Positions 12,432 through 23,275 of a stretch of 64,000 nucleotides of DNA are shown in pieces. The translations under genes were made by a program, and so were the position numbers. How positions within the stretch are numbered: position 1 is the stretch's first letter; each line of letters starts with the position of its first letter. Origin of the DNA: Panax quinquefolius (taxonomy: Eukaryota > Streptophyta > Magnoliopsida > Apiales > Araliaceae); NCBI GenBank assembly GCA_020205615.1, contig CM035152.1, positions 151,208,166 to 151,272,165 of the forward strand, given 5' to 3'. Below the pieces are notes generated by a model. It made no database searches, had not been told where the DNA came from, and worked only from the letters and a program-made list of their open reading frames with translations.

Positions 12432-12461
12432 GTATTTTTAATCGATGTAAGTATCATGATT
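12419..12461. repeat. Inverted junction between gypsy copies 1 and 2
   Basis: AATCATGAT (12419-12427) and ATCATGATT (12453-12461) form a 9-bp inverted repeat. Between them GATGTAAGTAT occurs twice (12425-12435 and 12444-12454). To the left the gypsy polyprotein reads on the plus strand; to the right protease reads on the minus strand. The pattern looks like a fold-back or template-switch join with short filler. Confidence 0.75.
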
Positions 12462-12730
12462 GTGAGGGTACCGATTTGAACCAAACAAGACTTATAAACA
12501 GTAGGTGTAATGAAGGTTTCTCCCAATAGAGTTTCAACAGATAAGTCAAAGTCCAATTTCTCCGGAGTCAAATTTAAAGATTGAGCGCAAGTAGGGGAAA
12601 TAAAAGAATGGGTAGAACCGGTATCAAATAAGGTATATACTTCGCTAGAGTTTATAATAAGCTTACCCGTGATGACCTCATTCGGGCTCCTTGCTTTCTG
12701 GGAGGTCACGACAAACGCTCTCCCTTGCAC
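12462..12730 (-). pseudogene. Ty3/gypsy protease, truncated (copy 2)
   Basis: Open on the minus strand. It reads QGRAFVVTSQKAR, then YTLFDTGSTHSFISPT with an intact D-T-G active site, then CAQSLNLTPEKLDFDLSVE and TVYKSCLVQIGTL, ending at the junction. Copy 1 has the same residues but DTK at the active site. The second half of the protease, with the GIDWL block, is lost. Confidence 0.9.
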
Positions 12731-12769
12731 TATTGCTTTGACTTTTCCGGGCGCCCTTTGGTGCCTCCA

Positions 12770-13889
12770 TCCTAACTTCGAAAGCTGTCTTCTGTGAATG
12801 ACAAAATCAAAGCTAGGTGACCTTCTCTTCCATAATTATAACATGCTTTGACTAAGACGCATACAGTTTGACCGATGATGTGTCCCTCCCTCGAAAGATT
12901 TGAAGCATATGATGGGTGGTCGTTCTCTTTCTTTAACAACAAGTCTTGATCTTGACGTCTTTCCATCATTGTTGAATCTCCTCTTCTTGAAATGTCCATT
13001 TTATTTGCTTGACCATGATTACCACCGAAGTGGTTACCATTTCTGGCATGTTGATTCCCTCCACTCTTATTGTCACCGCTTCGATGACTGTTATCACTTG
13101 TATTATCATTTTACCGGCTGCTCTCTTTTGGTTGGGTTGACTCATTATCAAGCTCCAATAATCGAGCCCTATTAACAACATCCTAATACAAACACACGGT
13201 TTATGAGAGATAAGATATTGACGTATCTCGGGTTTTAAACCTCTTAGAAACATTCGCGTCATTCTCTCCTCATTATCAACCAAATGGGATGCAAACCGGA
13301 CAATTTCGAACTTTGGCTTCGTCTTTGCGACACGGTCATGTTGTTTTGCTCCAGTTTAATGAACTCTACCTCTTTCATGTGACGACTACTTTCAGGAAAG
13401 TACTTGTCGTTGAACAGTTCTTGAAACTTTTCCCAAGACATCTTCAGTGCGGCAGGTTGAGTACGCTTTACAGATTCCCACCAATGAATCTGCCTCTACC
13501 GTAAATATGAAGGTGGCAAAGGGAACCTTTTGCTCCTCGGAGCAACCCAAGAAATCAAATATCTTGTTGATTTGTTTTATCCACGTCTCCGCCTTAAGTG
13601 ATTTTGGCTCTCCAAAAAACTCCGGTGGTCCCAGCTCCTTGAACTGTTTGGCGGTGACCGTTCGATAGTACACGATGTTTTCACCGCATTTTGGATGAGC
13701 CGCTCTCCTGCTTTGATGTTGTATGAATTGCATGAAGCCTCAGAACATTCCATCGTTCATCATTTGGTCAGTGTTGTTGTTTGCCTGAGGATTGTTGCCT
13801 TCCTGATGCACATTATCCTGATTATTGATATGTGGAGACTCAACAGTCTCCTGTGCTCCATTGATGTTCTCAACATTCTCGGATGCCAT
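12770..13889 (-). pseudogene. gag: Ty3/gypsy gag remnant (copy 2)
   Basis: The start is the ATG at 13889 (MASENVENINGA). The best-kept part (about 13730-13400, minus) reads FKELGPPEFFGEPKSLKAE, then WIKQINKIFDFLGCSEEQKV and PFATFIFTVEAD, the canonical plant gypsy gag domain. The C-terminal half (13283-12966) contains MTRMFLRGLKPEIRQYL. The zinc knuckles are damaged: CYNYGREGH replaces CYNCGREGH. Frames change near 13400 and 13000 and a stop lies near 13745. Confidence 0.88.
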
Positions 13890-14076
13890 TTTCAAACACT
13901 GCCACAAAACAAGGGTTAATTAACATATCACATATTATCCCTATACTCTGACCGACCAATTAAATATCAAATAAACTTAGGTAGGTCATACTAGCGAAGG
14001 AATTCCCCATCTCTCCCCTCCTAGTTCTTGTCTCACATCTTAGCCAGGGATCATATCCCTAAGCTTTGATACCAAC
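13890..14076 (-). other. Gypsy leader and primer-binding site (copy 2)
   Basis: On the minus strand the LTR end is followed by TTGGTATCAAAGC (14060-14075), a one-mismatch version of the initiator Met tRNA site. A leader follows (GGGATATGATCCCTGGCTAAG, GAACTAGGAGGGGAGAG, TTAATTAACCCTTGTTTTG). The same leader opens copy 1 at base 1 and lies beside the LTR of the non-autonomous element at 42780-42933, linking the three as one family. Confidence 0.85.
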
Positions 14077-15872
14077 TGTGACGCCCCCAAAATAGGTACA
14101 CATCACCTATTCTGAGTCGCCAAATACATGGTACAGAATACAAATACAATCTTTAATATACAACAAGAAAGCTGTGAGTTTTAATACAAATATTGTCTTC
14201 TAGACAATATCCACTCTCAGAATAAGTTCTTATTACATTTATTATCACACTATTTAATAGAATAGTGAAGACTACTAATACTATCATCTGAATTTGTCAC
14301 TCGGTTATTTGGTAGTCCCGCCACGTTCTCATTTCCTAAAGAGAACAAAGAAAGAAAGGGTGAGCTCAACTAGCCTAGTAAGAAATATTATGACTAAGAT
14401 AATGCGAAATAAATTATCATTAGTCTTCAACAATCAATAAACTGATAAAATACAATAGACATCAAGTTTAACTGCAGCGGAATAAGTAATCCATTAAAAG
14501 AGTCAAGTAGAGAATAAAATCTACTATCTTTTATTATTTAAAAGGTTTTTCATCACTTTTATCACTGGGACTCAACTTAATAAATAATTCACCTCATCCC
14601 TGCACTACGGCCAAGGATATTCATAAGTATCACAATCACAAATTATCCATGCACTACGGGCCAAGGATATTCGTGTATTCATCAATGGTCATGATCATGT
14701 CAAAAACTGTCCATCAATGCACTACGAGCCAATGAGGACTTTTACCACATCATTTGTAACATTACAGTCATGATTACAATCAATAATCCTCGGTCATAAT
14801 CATACCAAGTCCATCTATGCACTACAGACCACGATGACTTTCAACAAAATATAAACATGAGGATGATGACAATGATATAAGAATTCAATAAAATAAGTTC
14901 AAGAATTAATTTATCCGAGAAACTAATAACGTCCAAATTGTCAACATGATACTTCTTTGTAGAGTAAAATTCAAGAATGCTCGGAAGAATATTTCCACGA
15001 AAAAGATACTCGAAGAAAGCGCAAATATCGAGGATATTCCACTAATTTCATGGAGTATAGAAGTCAAAACTTTAACCAACCGAGTATAATAAAGAATGGA
15101 ATAACAAAAGAAATCACAATGTATGCGATTGCCATGCATGAGCGGAGTTATTCCAACGTAATATTAAATAACGGAACCGGTCGCGCGTATCACGACCGAC
15201 GGGATATTCCAACAGAAATAATAAAGAATGGAATAACAACAAAATCACCATGCATGCACGAGATTGCATGTACAAGTTTATTCCAAAGAATAATAAATAA
15301 ATAACGGAATCAGTCCCGCAGTAAAGCGCATGCATGGATATTCCAACAAAATAATAAAGATTTTAACCGGTCCGGCGTAAAAGCATGATGACGATATATT
15401 CCAACAGAATAATAACGAATGAAATAACAACAGAAATCATAAAGTATAGGGTAGACCGCGTATACAGGTTATTTCAACAGAATAATAAAGAATGGAATAA
15501 CAGAAGTTCTCTTCATGAATATGAAAAAAAAATACCCCTTACCGTAAAAGAAAAGTATTCTGACTGGTAGGGTGAGAATATTCTTTAAAAAAGCTAGCAC
15601 TACGCTCAAAGCTTCTTAAAACTCTAAAGAAATACGCTCAAGATTATAGAAGAGAATTTCTCTGAATTTCTGGTGTGATTTCTATTCTAACTAAGCATCC
15701 TATTTATTGGAGAATAGAAGGGCACTGTGCAAGAAAATCACGGATGCAATCGTTGTATAATTCACGGATGAAAACTTTGAGAATCACGGATGCTTAATTT
15801 CAAACAACCATCCAATAAAAACAAAGCAACAAAAATAAAATATAATATATATATATATAAACACGTGCTGCC

Positions 15873-15911
<39 letters not shown>

Positions 15912-16055
15912 CACCATTTGGTTTTTTTTCCCCCGTAACCAACATAAATCCCCCACCATCTGACCACTTTTCAAACATATACATAATATATATATATAAT
16001 ACTAATACTCAATCCACCAAAATTCTACTTTTCCACCATTTTCCACTCACACACA

Positions 16056-16102
<47 letters not shown>

Positions 16103-16824
16103 CACCCACCACACACATTACAAACTTATATATATAAATACCCTCAATATTTTTAACAACATTTATCATCATTATTATAATTCAAAATATTAATCGACTG
16201 AATCGTTCCCGTGAAAGAGGGGCTTTCCAATAAGGATTTCTCCTATTGGCGCCATTGATTAGGTGACCAAACCTCTCCTTGGCGAAACTTACAGACATCG
16301 TTAATATTACAAATAATAATATTAATAACTTTGTCGTCTCAATTATTGATTTAATAATATATAAAAATATCGACAATAATTGAATCAAATAATGTGAGAT
16401 ACTATGCAACAATTACTATAACAATAATTTGAACAAAACTAAGTGACTTCTCACATAAGCATCAATAATCAATCACCAGTGTATTCTTATGAACCACCCA
16501 GCGTATTATACTTTTTTTTAACAAGGTGTTTCAACAGTTAACAGTAAAACTTCCGTCGTTATTTTTATAAAAAATATTTTTGTCATTTTCTCAATCCGAT
16601 AATAATTCCGTTGTGGGGTCCACCAATGATTGTGTCGTCATACGAATATTCCCTGTTTAAAACGAATATTCCCCAACCAATCGAATATTATATAACAACT
16701 TGCGTACTTTGTAAAATTTATAAATATTACCCACAACTATAATATTATATCAAATTTATTCCATAATATTCAAAAATGATAATTATAGAAAATACATTTT
16801 TATCATAAAAGTTGGGGTCTTACA
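14077..16824 (-). repeat. Gypsy LTR, 5' LTR of copy 2
   Basis: On the plus strand it runs from TGTGACGCCCCCAAAAT to GTTGGGGTCTTACA; on the minus strand TGTAAGACCCC...GGGGGCGTCACA. It contains a TATA-like box (minus, CAATAAATAGGA, about 15698-15712). It also has an array of GGAATA/TATTCC modules (15040-15500), a GTAGTGCATGGATA-type repeat block (14580-14840), and (TA)n tracts at about 15843-15905 and 16060-16100. Length is 2748 bp, longer than the LTRs at 37526 and 42934, partly through the microsatellites. Confidence 0.88.
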
Positions 16825-19514
16825 GTTATAGTTGTGGGTAATATTTAGAAATTTTATAAAGTATGCAAGTTGTTTATAATATTCGATTGGTCGGGGAATA
16901 TTCGTTTTAACAGGGAATATTCGTACGATGGCACAATCATTGGTGGACCCCACAACGGAATTATTGTCGGATTAAGAAAATGACAAAAAATATATATATT
17001 TTATGAAAATAACAATGGAAAAGTTTTACTGTTAATCTGTTGAAACACCCAAAGTGTTAAATATATAGAATACTTGTGGTTGCATAAGAAGCATACCTGG
17101 TATTGATTATTGATGCTTACGTGAGAAGTCACTCGATTTTGTTCAATTATTACTTTAGTAATTGCGTATAAGTATCTCACGTTATTCGATTCAATTATCA
17201 CAATATTTTATATATTATTAATCAATAATCGAGATAACAAAGTTGTTAATATTATTATTCGCATTATTAACGATGTCTGTAAGTTCTCACAAGAAGAGGT
17301 TTGTCACCTAATCAAGCTAAGGAGAAAACCTTATCGAAAGCCCCTCTTCCTGAAACGACCGGTCGATTAATAGTATGAATTATGATAATGATGATGAAGT
17401 TTTGTTTTATTAGTATTATTAATGTAATAAAATGGAAAAGCTTTTTATATAAAAAATGAATACTTTTAAAAGTTATTCGCTTTATTAGGCTAATAAGAAA
17501 ATCTTTTTATATAAAATGTAATACTTTTATAAAGTTATCTATTTTATTAGACAATAATTAAAATATATTATATTTTATTATGCATAGTGTTTGCATAGTG
17601 CTGCGATAGTGTTTGCATAGCAAAATCTTTTATATAAAAAGAATACTTTTATAAAGTTATTCGCTTTATTAGATTATAAATAGAATATATTATATTTTCA
17701 GTAAACCAATCTGGACCAGTCCATTTAAAAGTAAATCAATCTGGACCGTTCATGGATTGGTTCTTATTCATCCATTCTTCTATAAATAGAGCTTCATTCC
17801 TTCATTATTTCTTACGAATTCACCGAAACTCTAGAGAGAAAACTAAGTAGAGAAATTCTTCTTCTATAATCTTGAAGCGTATTTCTTTAGTGTTTAAGAA
17901 AGCTTTGAACGTAGTCTGTGAGTTTCTTCAAGTATATCCTCGCCCTACCGTCGGAGTACTCTTATTTATAAGGTAAGGGCTATTATTTTTTTTTCATATT
18001 CATGAAGAGAACTTCAGTTATTCCATTCTTTATTATTACATTGGAATAACTTTTATACGCTGGCCTACCCTATACTTGGTGAAATTCTTCTATTATTCCA
18101 TTATTTATTATTCTGCTGGAATAACCTGTCTATGCGAAGTACCGCATACATGATGAAATTATGTTGTTATTCCATTCTTTATTATTCTATTAGAATATCT
18201 TGTCATGCGCTTTTACACCTTTGGTTCGGTTCTTTATTTTATTATTCTGGATATCCCGTTCTGCATGCGTTTTACGTGGGACCGGTTCCGATTATTTATT
18301 ATTCTGCCGGAATAACTTTTGTTTATCAAGCAATCTTTGCATACATGGTGATTTCGTTGTTATTCCATTCTTTATTATTCTCATTGGAATATCCTATCGG
18401 TCGTATTACGCCCCGACTGGTTTCGTTATTTATTATTCATTGGAATAACTCGCCTACATCAAGCACCGCATGCATGGTGATTTCTTTTGTTATTCCATTC
18501 TTTATTATACTCGATTGGTTAAAGTTTTGACTTCTATACTCCATGAAATTAGTGGAATATCCTCGATATTTAAGGCTTCATCCAAATCTTTTTATGGAAA
18601 TATTCTTTTGAGCATTCTTAAATTTTACTCTACAAAGAAGTATCATGTTGACAATTTGGATGTTATTATTTCCTGAATAAATTAATTCTTTAATTTGTTT
18701 TATTGAACTCTTATATCATTGTCATCATCCTCATGTTTATATTTTTTTGAAAGTCATCTGTGGCATGTAGTGCATAGATGGACTTGGTATGATTATGACC
18801 AGGGATTATTCGGTGTAATCATGACCGTAATGTTACAAATGATGTGGTAAAAGTCCTCATTGGCCCATAGTGCATTGATGGATAGTTGTTGGCATGATCA
18901 TGACCATTGATGAATACATGAATATCCTTGGCCCGTAGTGCATGGATAATTTGTGGTTGTGATACTAATGAATATCCTTGGCCGTAGTGCGGGGATGATG
19001 TGGTTTATTTATTAAGCTTAGTCCCAACGATAAAAGTGATGAAAAACCTTTTAAATCATAAAAGATAGTAGATTTTATTCTCTACTTGACTCTTTTAATG
19101 GATCAGATGTTCATTGCAGCTTAAACTTGATGTCTATCAGATTTTATCGCTTTAACATTGTTGAAGACTAATGATAATTTATTCTCGCATTATCTTAGTC
19201 ATAATATTTCTTCTTGGGCTAGTTGAGCTCACCCTTTCTTTCACCGCTCTCTCGTGAAATGAGAATATAAATTTGGGACGAGCCTGGGGAACGGAGTGAC
19301 GGTCGAGATGATAGTATTAGTAGTCCTCACTATTACATTAAATAGTGTGACAATAAATGTAATGAGGACTTATTCGAGAGAGTGGATATTGTCTGAAAGA
19401 CAATATTTGTATTAAAACTCACATTCTCTTGTTGTATATTAAAGATTGTATTTGATTCGTACCATGTATTTGGCGACTCGAGAATATGATGTATACCTAT
19501 TTTGGGGCATCACA
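16825..19514 (+). repeat. Gypsy-family LTR, opposite orientation, missing its first ~80-100 bp
   Basis: Same family as 14077-16824 but on the plus strand. It begins at GTTATAGTTGTGGGTAATATT, inside the LTR, and ends ACCTATTTTGGGGCATCACA. Landmarks in order: GGGGAATATTC block (16905-16925), TATA box CTATAAATAGAGC (about 17780), the TTATTCCATTCTTTATTATT array (about 18010-18520), CCGTAGTGCATGGATAAT repeats (18770-18990), and the terminal GTACCATGTATTTGGCGACTC. Together with the LTR on its left it forms a ~2.7-kb inverted repeat with a loop of about 85 bp. Confidence 0.88.
18010..18525 (+). repeat. Tandem array of TTATTCCA...TGGAATA modules within the gypsy LTR
   Basis: About six imperfect copies of a ~65-105-bp unit built from TTATTCCATTCTTTATTATTC plus a partly complementary TGGAATAac, so each unit can fold. 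The spacers vary (CATGCGTTTTACGTGGGACC, TCGGTCGTATTACGCCCCG). Equivalent arrays occur at about 15040-15500, 38520-38970 and 43930-44370 on the minus strand. The small ORFs here are produced by the repeat and are not genes. Confidence 0.75.
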
Positions 19515-19874
19515 AATACCGCAGCTATACTATTATCAACCACGCCAGACATCGTACTTTTACTAATGAGTAGTTCAATGGTTTTAACGGTAAAACTTCC
19601 ATTTATTATTTTCATAAAAATATTTTTGTCGTTTTCTCGATCCGACAATAATTCCGTTAGGGGTCCACTAATGATTGTGCTTGGTCGTCATTTAATATTC
19701 CCCAAACAAAAAGAATATTCCCCGACCAATCAAATATTATACAACAACTTGCATACTTTTCAAAATTTATAAATATTACCCACAACTATAACATTATCTC
19801 AAATCCACACCATAATTTTTTAAAAAAAAAATCGAGAAAATTAAATCTTTATTTGTAAAATTTGGTATTTTACA
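19515..19874 (-). repeat. Gypsy-family LTR fragment (first ~360 bp of an LTR, reversed)
   Basis: On the plus strand it runs from AATACCGCAGCTATACTA to GGTATTTTACA, equivalent to 44941-45290 of the LTR at 42934. Its outer end interrupts the minus-strand ORF at 19875-20449, showing that an LTR element inserted there. The rest of this LTR was lost where it abuts the plus-oriented LTR. Confidence 0.82.
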
Positions 19875-20449
19875 TTTGGGGACTGTTTACTTAGGGCTTT
19901 GAATCCTTTCTCACGAGATTGGCCAGCATAGTAGACAGAGAAAAAGAAATCGAGGGTAGGTGTAACCCCTACTTCATGGCAGAATGCAATGAAAGCCAGA
20001 ATGTGGATGTAAGAGTTTGGTACCAGTTGGGCGAATCCAACCCCAACAAACCCTAAAATGGTAACTAAAAAGGCATGAAGAGGAAATCGAACTCCCTTTT
20101 CAAGAATAGTTACCGGAATGGCGGTCCAGCCTTCAGGTCGCTGGTACATTCGCTCTTTGGGAGTTGGAATTCTCACTAGATAGGTATCCGAAATCTGATA
20201 ACGGATTCGGATGTTGCGCAGCTCAGTCTCAGTAATGATGGATGGGGTATTAGCATGGGGAAAATGTTCTTCACTCTTGAAGAACTCTGAAGGGTTTGGT
20301 AAGGGTTTTGGTGGTGAATTTTTGCTTGGGGTAGCAGTTGATTTGGGGTTGGAGCCCGAAGCCCCCTTGGTAGGACTTGGGTTTGGAGGAATAGAGGTGA
20401 GGGGGGTCACCTCAATAGGAATGTCTTGACCAAATTCTTGAGACGCCAT
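19841..20449 (-). pseudogene. Antisense accessory ORF with a 'putative gypsy-type transposon' domain, truncated by an LTR
   Basis: Open on the minus strand from the ATG at 20449 (MASQEFGQDIPIEV); a further in-frame ATG at 20539 lies before a TATA-like box and is less likely. The N-terminal ~75 residues are Pro/Ser/Thr-rich. Then comes LVRIPTPKERMYQRPEGW, EKGVRFPLHAFLVTILGF and AQLVPNSYIHILAFIAFC, which resemble the plant PF04195-type domain found in Tat-lineage retrotransposons. The last residues (about 11 codons before the stop at 19841) are LTR-derived, so the protein is cut. A TATA-like TATATAAACCC (minus) is at about 20556-20566. Its position just before a sense-strand polypurine tract and LTR fits an antisense ORF of a Tat element. 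Confidence 0.7.
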
Positions 20450-20555
20450 TGCTGGAAATTTATAGAGAGAGAAAGAGTTTGAGAGAAAAGATGAGAGCTC
20501 AAAAGTTTGAAATTTCAAATTGGCAGGTAAAATCGTCAAAATTAGGGGGAAAGGG

Positions 20556-20566
20556 TTTATATAATA
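20556..20566 (-). promoter_or_regulatory. TATA-like box for the antisense ORF
   Basis: TATATAAACCC on the minus strand lies about 107-117 bp upstream of the ATG at 20449. That distance suits a plant TATA box about 30 bp before a transcription start near 20525. Inference from sequence only. Confidence 0.4.
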
Positions 20567-20781
20567 GTTGTCCTTTTAGTTATTCACCAATCACGAGGCC
20601 ATCACATTTAATGGGGGCAATGATGATGAATTTAAAGAGACATTAGCCGGTTTGGGCTTCCAGATTGGGCCTCCGATTTCATCCTGTTTTAATTATTTGA
20701 ACTTCACCAAATGGGCCTTGACATTTTATTTTGGGCCCTATCTGATCTTGCCACAATTATTTTACCATCATGGACTGTTTA

Positions 20782-20818
20782 CAGTCTTTTATTAAACAGT
20801 TTGTTTAATAAAAGACTG
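20782..20818. repeat. Perfect 16-bp hairpin before the polypurine tract
   Basis: CAGTCTTTTATTAAAC (20782-20797) and its exact complement GTTTAATAAAAGACTG (20803-20818) are separated by AGTTT. The right arm runs straight into the purine tract GGGGGGCAA that precedes the LTR. It could fold in the element's RNA or DNA near the plus-strand primer. Confidence 0.85.
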
Positions 20819-20826
20819 GGGGGCAA

Positions 20827-21365
20827 TGTTGGGCCATGATACTTTATGCATATTGGGCCGAACATTTGGGCCAAGTCCTTTGGGATATTTCTATTGGGCC
20901 CTGAAGGTGTTGGGCCTGGTCATTGGGTCAGAGCCAATGGGTAAATAACGTTTCCATTTGGGCTTTGACCGGTAATGATAACAAAGATAATAGTTGACTG
21001 TTATCCTGCATTGCATTAATGCGGATTAGACAGATTTGGCCAGCGGTGGACAAAGGTGATAGGATCAGCTGGTAAGCTACCTACTGAGGGATGGTGTTAG
21101 GGGGGTCAGTTGCACGCAAATTCGGAGTTGGAGTATATGAGGACCGGATACAACACAATTAGAGGTAACTGATATTTTATCTTATCAAAACACTAGAATT
21201 CTTATCCTCTGTGATAATCCTTGTATCGGCCTGAACTGACTCTCACGCCGGAGCTATCCCCCGACGGTCCAAATCGTCAAGCTTCTGGTGTTGACCTGTT
21301 GAATTGTGCAGGATTGGACGCGCTCTTATGTGATTGAGATGCGTGGAAAGATCTTGGTGTTAACA
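20827..21365 (+). repeat. 3' LTR of a Tat-like gypsy element
   Basis: Begins TGTTGGGCCATGATAC immediately after the purine tract AAAAGACTGGGGGGCAA and ends ...TTGGTGTTAACA, so the termini match TGTT...AACA; length is 539 bp. It is rich in TGGGCC motifs in its first 120 bp. Its R-U5-like part contains GAACTGACTCTCACGCCGGAG and CCCCGACGGTCC, typical of Tat-lineage LTR ends. The rest of the element (gag-pol, 5' LTR) is absent to the left because the later gypsy LTR cluster replaced it. Confidence 0.65.
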
Positions 21366-22583
21366 CTGCTAATTCTGAAATTGCTATATCTATTCCTTAG
21401 CAATTTCCTGATAGGATAGCTAGCTTTTGGAAATAGGGGTTTGAGCCTATATCGTAACAGAAAATAATGGTCACTTAAGGATTGATCAATTTGATGGTAC
21501 ACAAAAGAGAGTACACGAATCGTTGTAGGGTAACATTTTCCACCAACTTTAGTAGATCTCAGCAGAAATCCTTCCGAATCTGAATTCATATATGGTGCTA
21601 GTATTTGAGTCTCCCTTAGTGGGTTTTTGAGAAAGAAGTGGGGTTGAATTCAAAGGGCTTTGGGTCCCTAAGCAAGAGTATCCAATCCTTCTGGATTTGA
21701 AAATTCATTTCCTTGGCAGTTTACTTGTCCTCGCTTCCTTGCAAAGCTAATGTAGCCTAAGGAGGGAACAATTGGACTACATATTTTTGTTTTTAAGACA
21801 ATATGTACCATCTTATTGTCCAAAATCTTCCAATATGACCCTAAGACCCCATATTTTTTGTAGTCTTGTACCAATTAAATCAAATTCCTATATAGCCAGC
21901 AAGTATTATCTTTAGCAAAAAGGTAAAAAAGAAAAAAAAATATCAAAATAGCAACATTTACTGCAATTAAATTTGAGTTAATCCACGAAACTTAGTAGCT
22001 TTATTTTAATTTTCCAACTAACTGTTTAATTTGGTAATATATATTTTTGAAATAATCTGCAATGAAAATCTTATGCTTTTGGAATTTTAATGAAGTGTGA
22101 TTGATGCCTAATTACATGTGATTACTTCTGAGATAGATTACTAAAAATATTCTTCTGTATGTGAAAAGTTTATGTGCCTGCATTGCTGTTGGTCTGAATT
22201 GTCATTTTTTAAATACCTCTCATACAGAAAAATAAGACTATTCTTATATTTCCTAATCCTGGAATTTTTCCCCACTTGTTTGTAAAAAATGGAATATTTT
22301 GTGAAGTTTCTTCCCAGTTTTACCGAAGCATTTGTCTTAGCCAATACTGCAGTACTGTTGTTCTTTCCCCTTCCCAAGTCTGTCATGATCAACAGCTACC
22401 TCTGTATATATGCATGTGATAAAGGTTTTAAAACTATCAAAATTTGACTCACACTTGTTGCAAGTGCATGCGACCACCACCATGTAAACTTAACTCTAAA
22501 ACGAGTTCTACCCATGGTAACTAGCTGGCTTAAAATTTGACAAGGAAGTACTTTTCACTGAAGTTTTTGAACTTTATGTTCTT

Positions 22584-22587
<4 letters not shown>
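21366..22587. other. Unassigned stretch
   Basis: No coding signal or repeat was recognised. Two short minus ORFs (21326-21589, 21668-21874) have no recognisable motif and are likely chance. The composition is ordinary AT-rich intergenic DNA. Confidence 0.5.

Positions 22588-22627
<40 letters not shown>
22588..22627. repeat. (TA)n microsatellite
   Basis: About 20 uninterrupted TA units followed by TCATCAAG. Confidence 0.95.
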
Positions 22628-22629
<2 letters not shown>

Positions 22630-23054
22630 TCAAGTTAGGAAGCTTTGAAGGGCGTCATTAATAAAATGGTGAGGAACTTTGAAAAGGGTTGGGGGCCATG
22701 TGATTAATTATATTAGAGAGTTTCACATTGTGAAAAGTTGGGGTCATGTGATGATAATGTAAGATGATAAAGGGAGACCCTTTATTTCAAAATTATAGCT
22801 ATGTTTAAAGGATTTTTTTTTAAGGTCTCACCACATGTGTGTGGGATACTCAATGTGAGTTGCAAAAAAGAAGCCCTTAAATATCATCTTTGGATTCTAA
22901 ATAAAGTCCTTAAAGCATGTGATTTGGAGTCTTAATGCGCGCAGGGCCATGTATATATATAGAGAGAGAAGAGAGATCGAAGTCAAGAACCTCTTATCTT
23001 ACTTACTCGTGCTTCCTTCCTTCCTTTAGCAGACGGACTGGCGGTTTTTTCATC
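22628..23054. other. Unassigned stretch
   Basis: AT-rich with a GAGAGAGAAGAGAGA tract near 22962 and a short plus ORF from 22935 with no recognisable domain. Nothing else was identified. Confidence 0.4.
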
Positions 23055-23128
23055 ATACAACCGTCGTCTATACTTTTAGCGACGGACACATATATAGCGT
23101 CGCTAAAAAGTATAGACGACGGTTGTAT
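23055..23128. repeat. 30-bp inverted repeat with GCGACGG core (CACTA-type subterminal or MITE remnant)
   Basis: ATACAACCGTCGTCTATACT continuing to TTTTAGCGACG (23055-23084) is complemented by 23098-23128 with a single A/T length difference and a 13-nt loop. TAGCGACGG-type sequences with internal hairpins are common in subterminal regions of plant CACTA elements. No CACTA end was found next to it. Confidence 0.7.
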
Positions 23129-23212
23129 ATAACCGAACAATCCGCCACCGGATTCGTCGCTAAAGGGGTGAGCAATGTGAATAAGATAAAGAGAATAACT
23201 TGACTGATCCGA

Positions 23213-23213
<1 letters not shown>

Positions 23214-23261
<48 letters not shown>
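23214..23261. repeat. (TA)n microsatellite
   Basis: About 24 TA units between ACCATATA and CGAATCG. Confidence 0.95.
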
Positions 23262-23262
<1 letters not shown>

Positions 23263-23275
23263 GAATCGATCAAGT

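Larger units (their letters stand above)
12440..16824 (-). mobile_element. Ty3/gypsy retrotransposon copy 2 (5' half), reversed
   Basis: Read on the minus strand: 5' LTR (16824-14077), primer-binding site (about 14060-14075), leader (14060-13890), gag (13889-12770), protease (12730-12462), then truncation at the inverted junction. It is the same family as copy 1: the leader, gag and protease match closely. RT, RNase H, integrase and the 3' LTR are missing. Confidence 0.9.

Noticed and set aside
14060..14075. Possible tRNA-like sequence (TGGTATCA.AGC).
   Set aside because: It is the 3'-end-complementary primer-binding site of an LTR element. No cloverleaf is present.
18132..18676. Hydrophobic plus ORFs (up to 132 codons) suggestive of a membrane protein.
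   Set aside because: They read through the TTATTCCATTC array of an LTR. Equivalent arrays in other LTRs give unrelated frames.
21326..22392. Three minus ORFs of 68-87 codons considered as exons of one gene.
   Set aside because: No shared domain, no convincing splice pattern and no similarity that I recognise.
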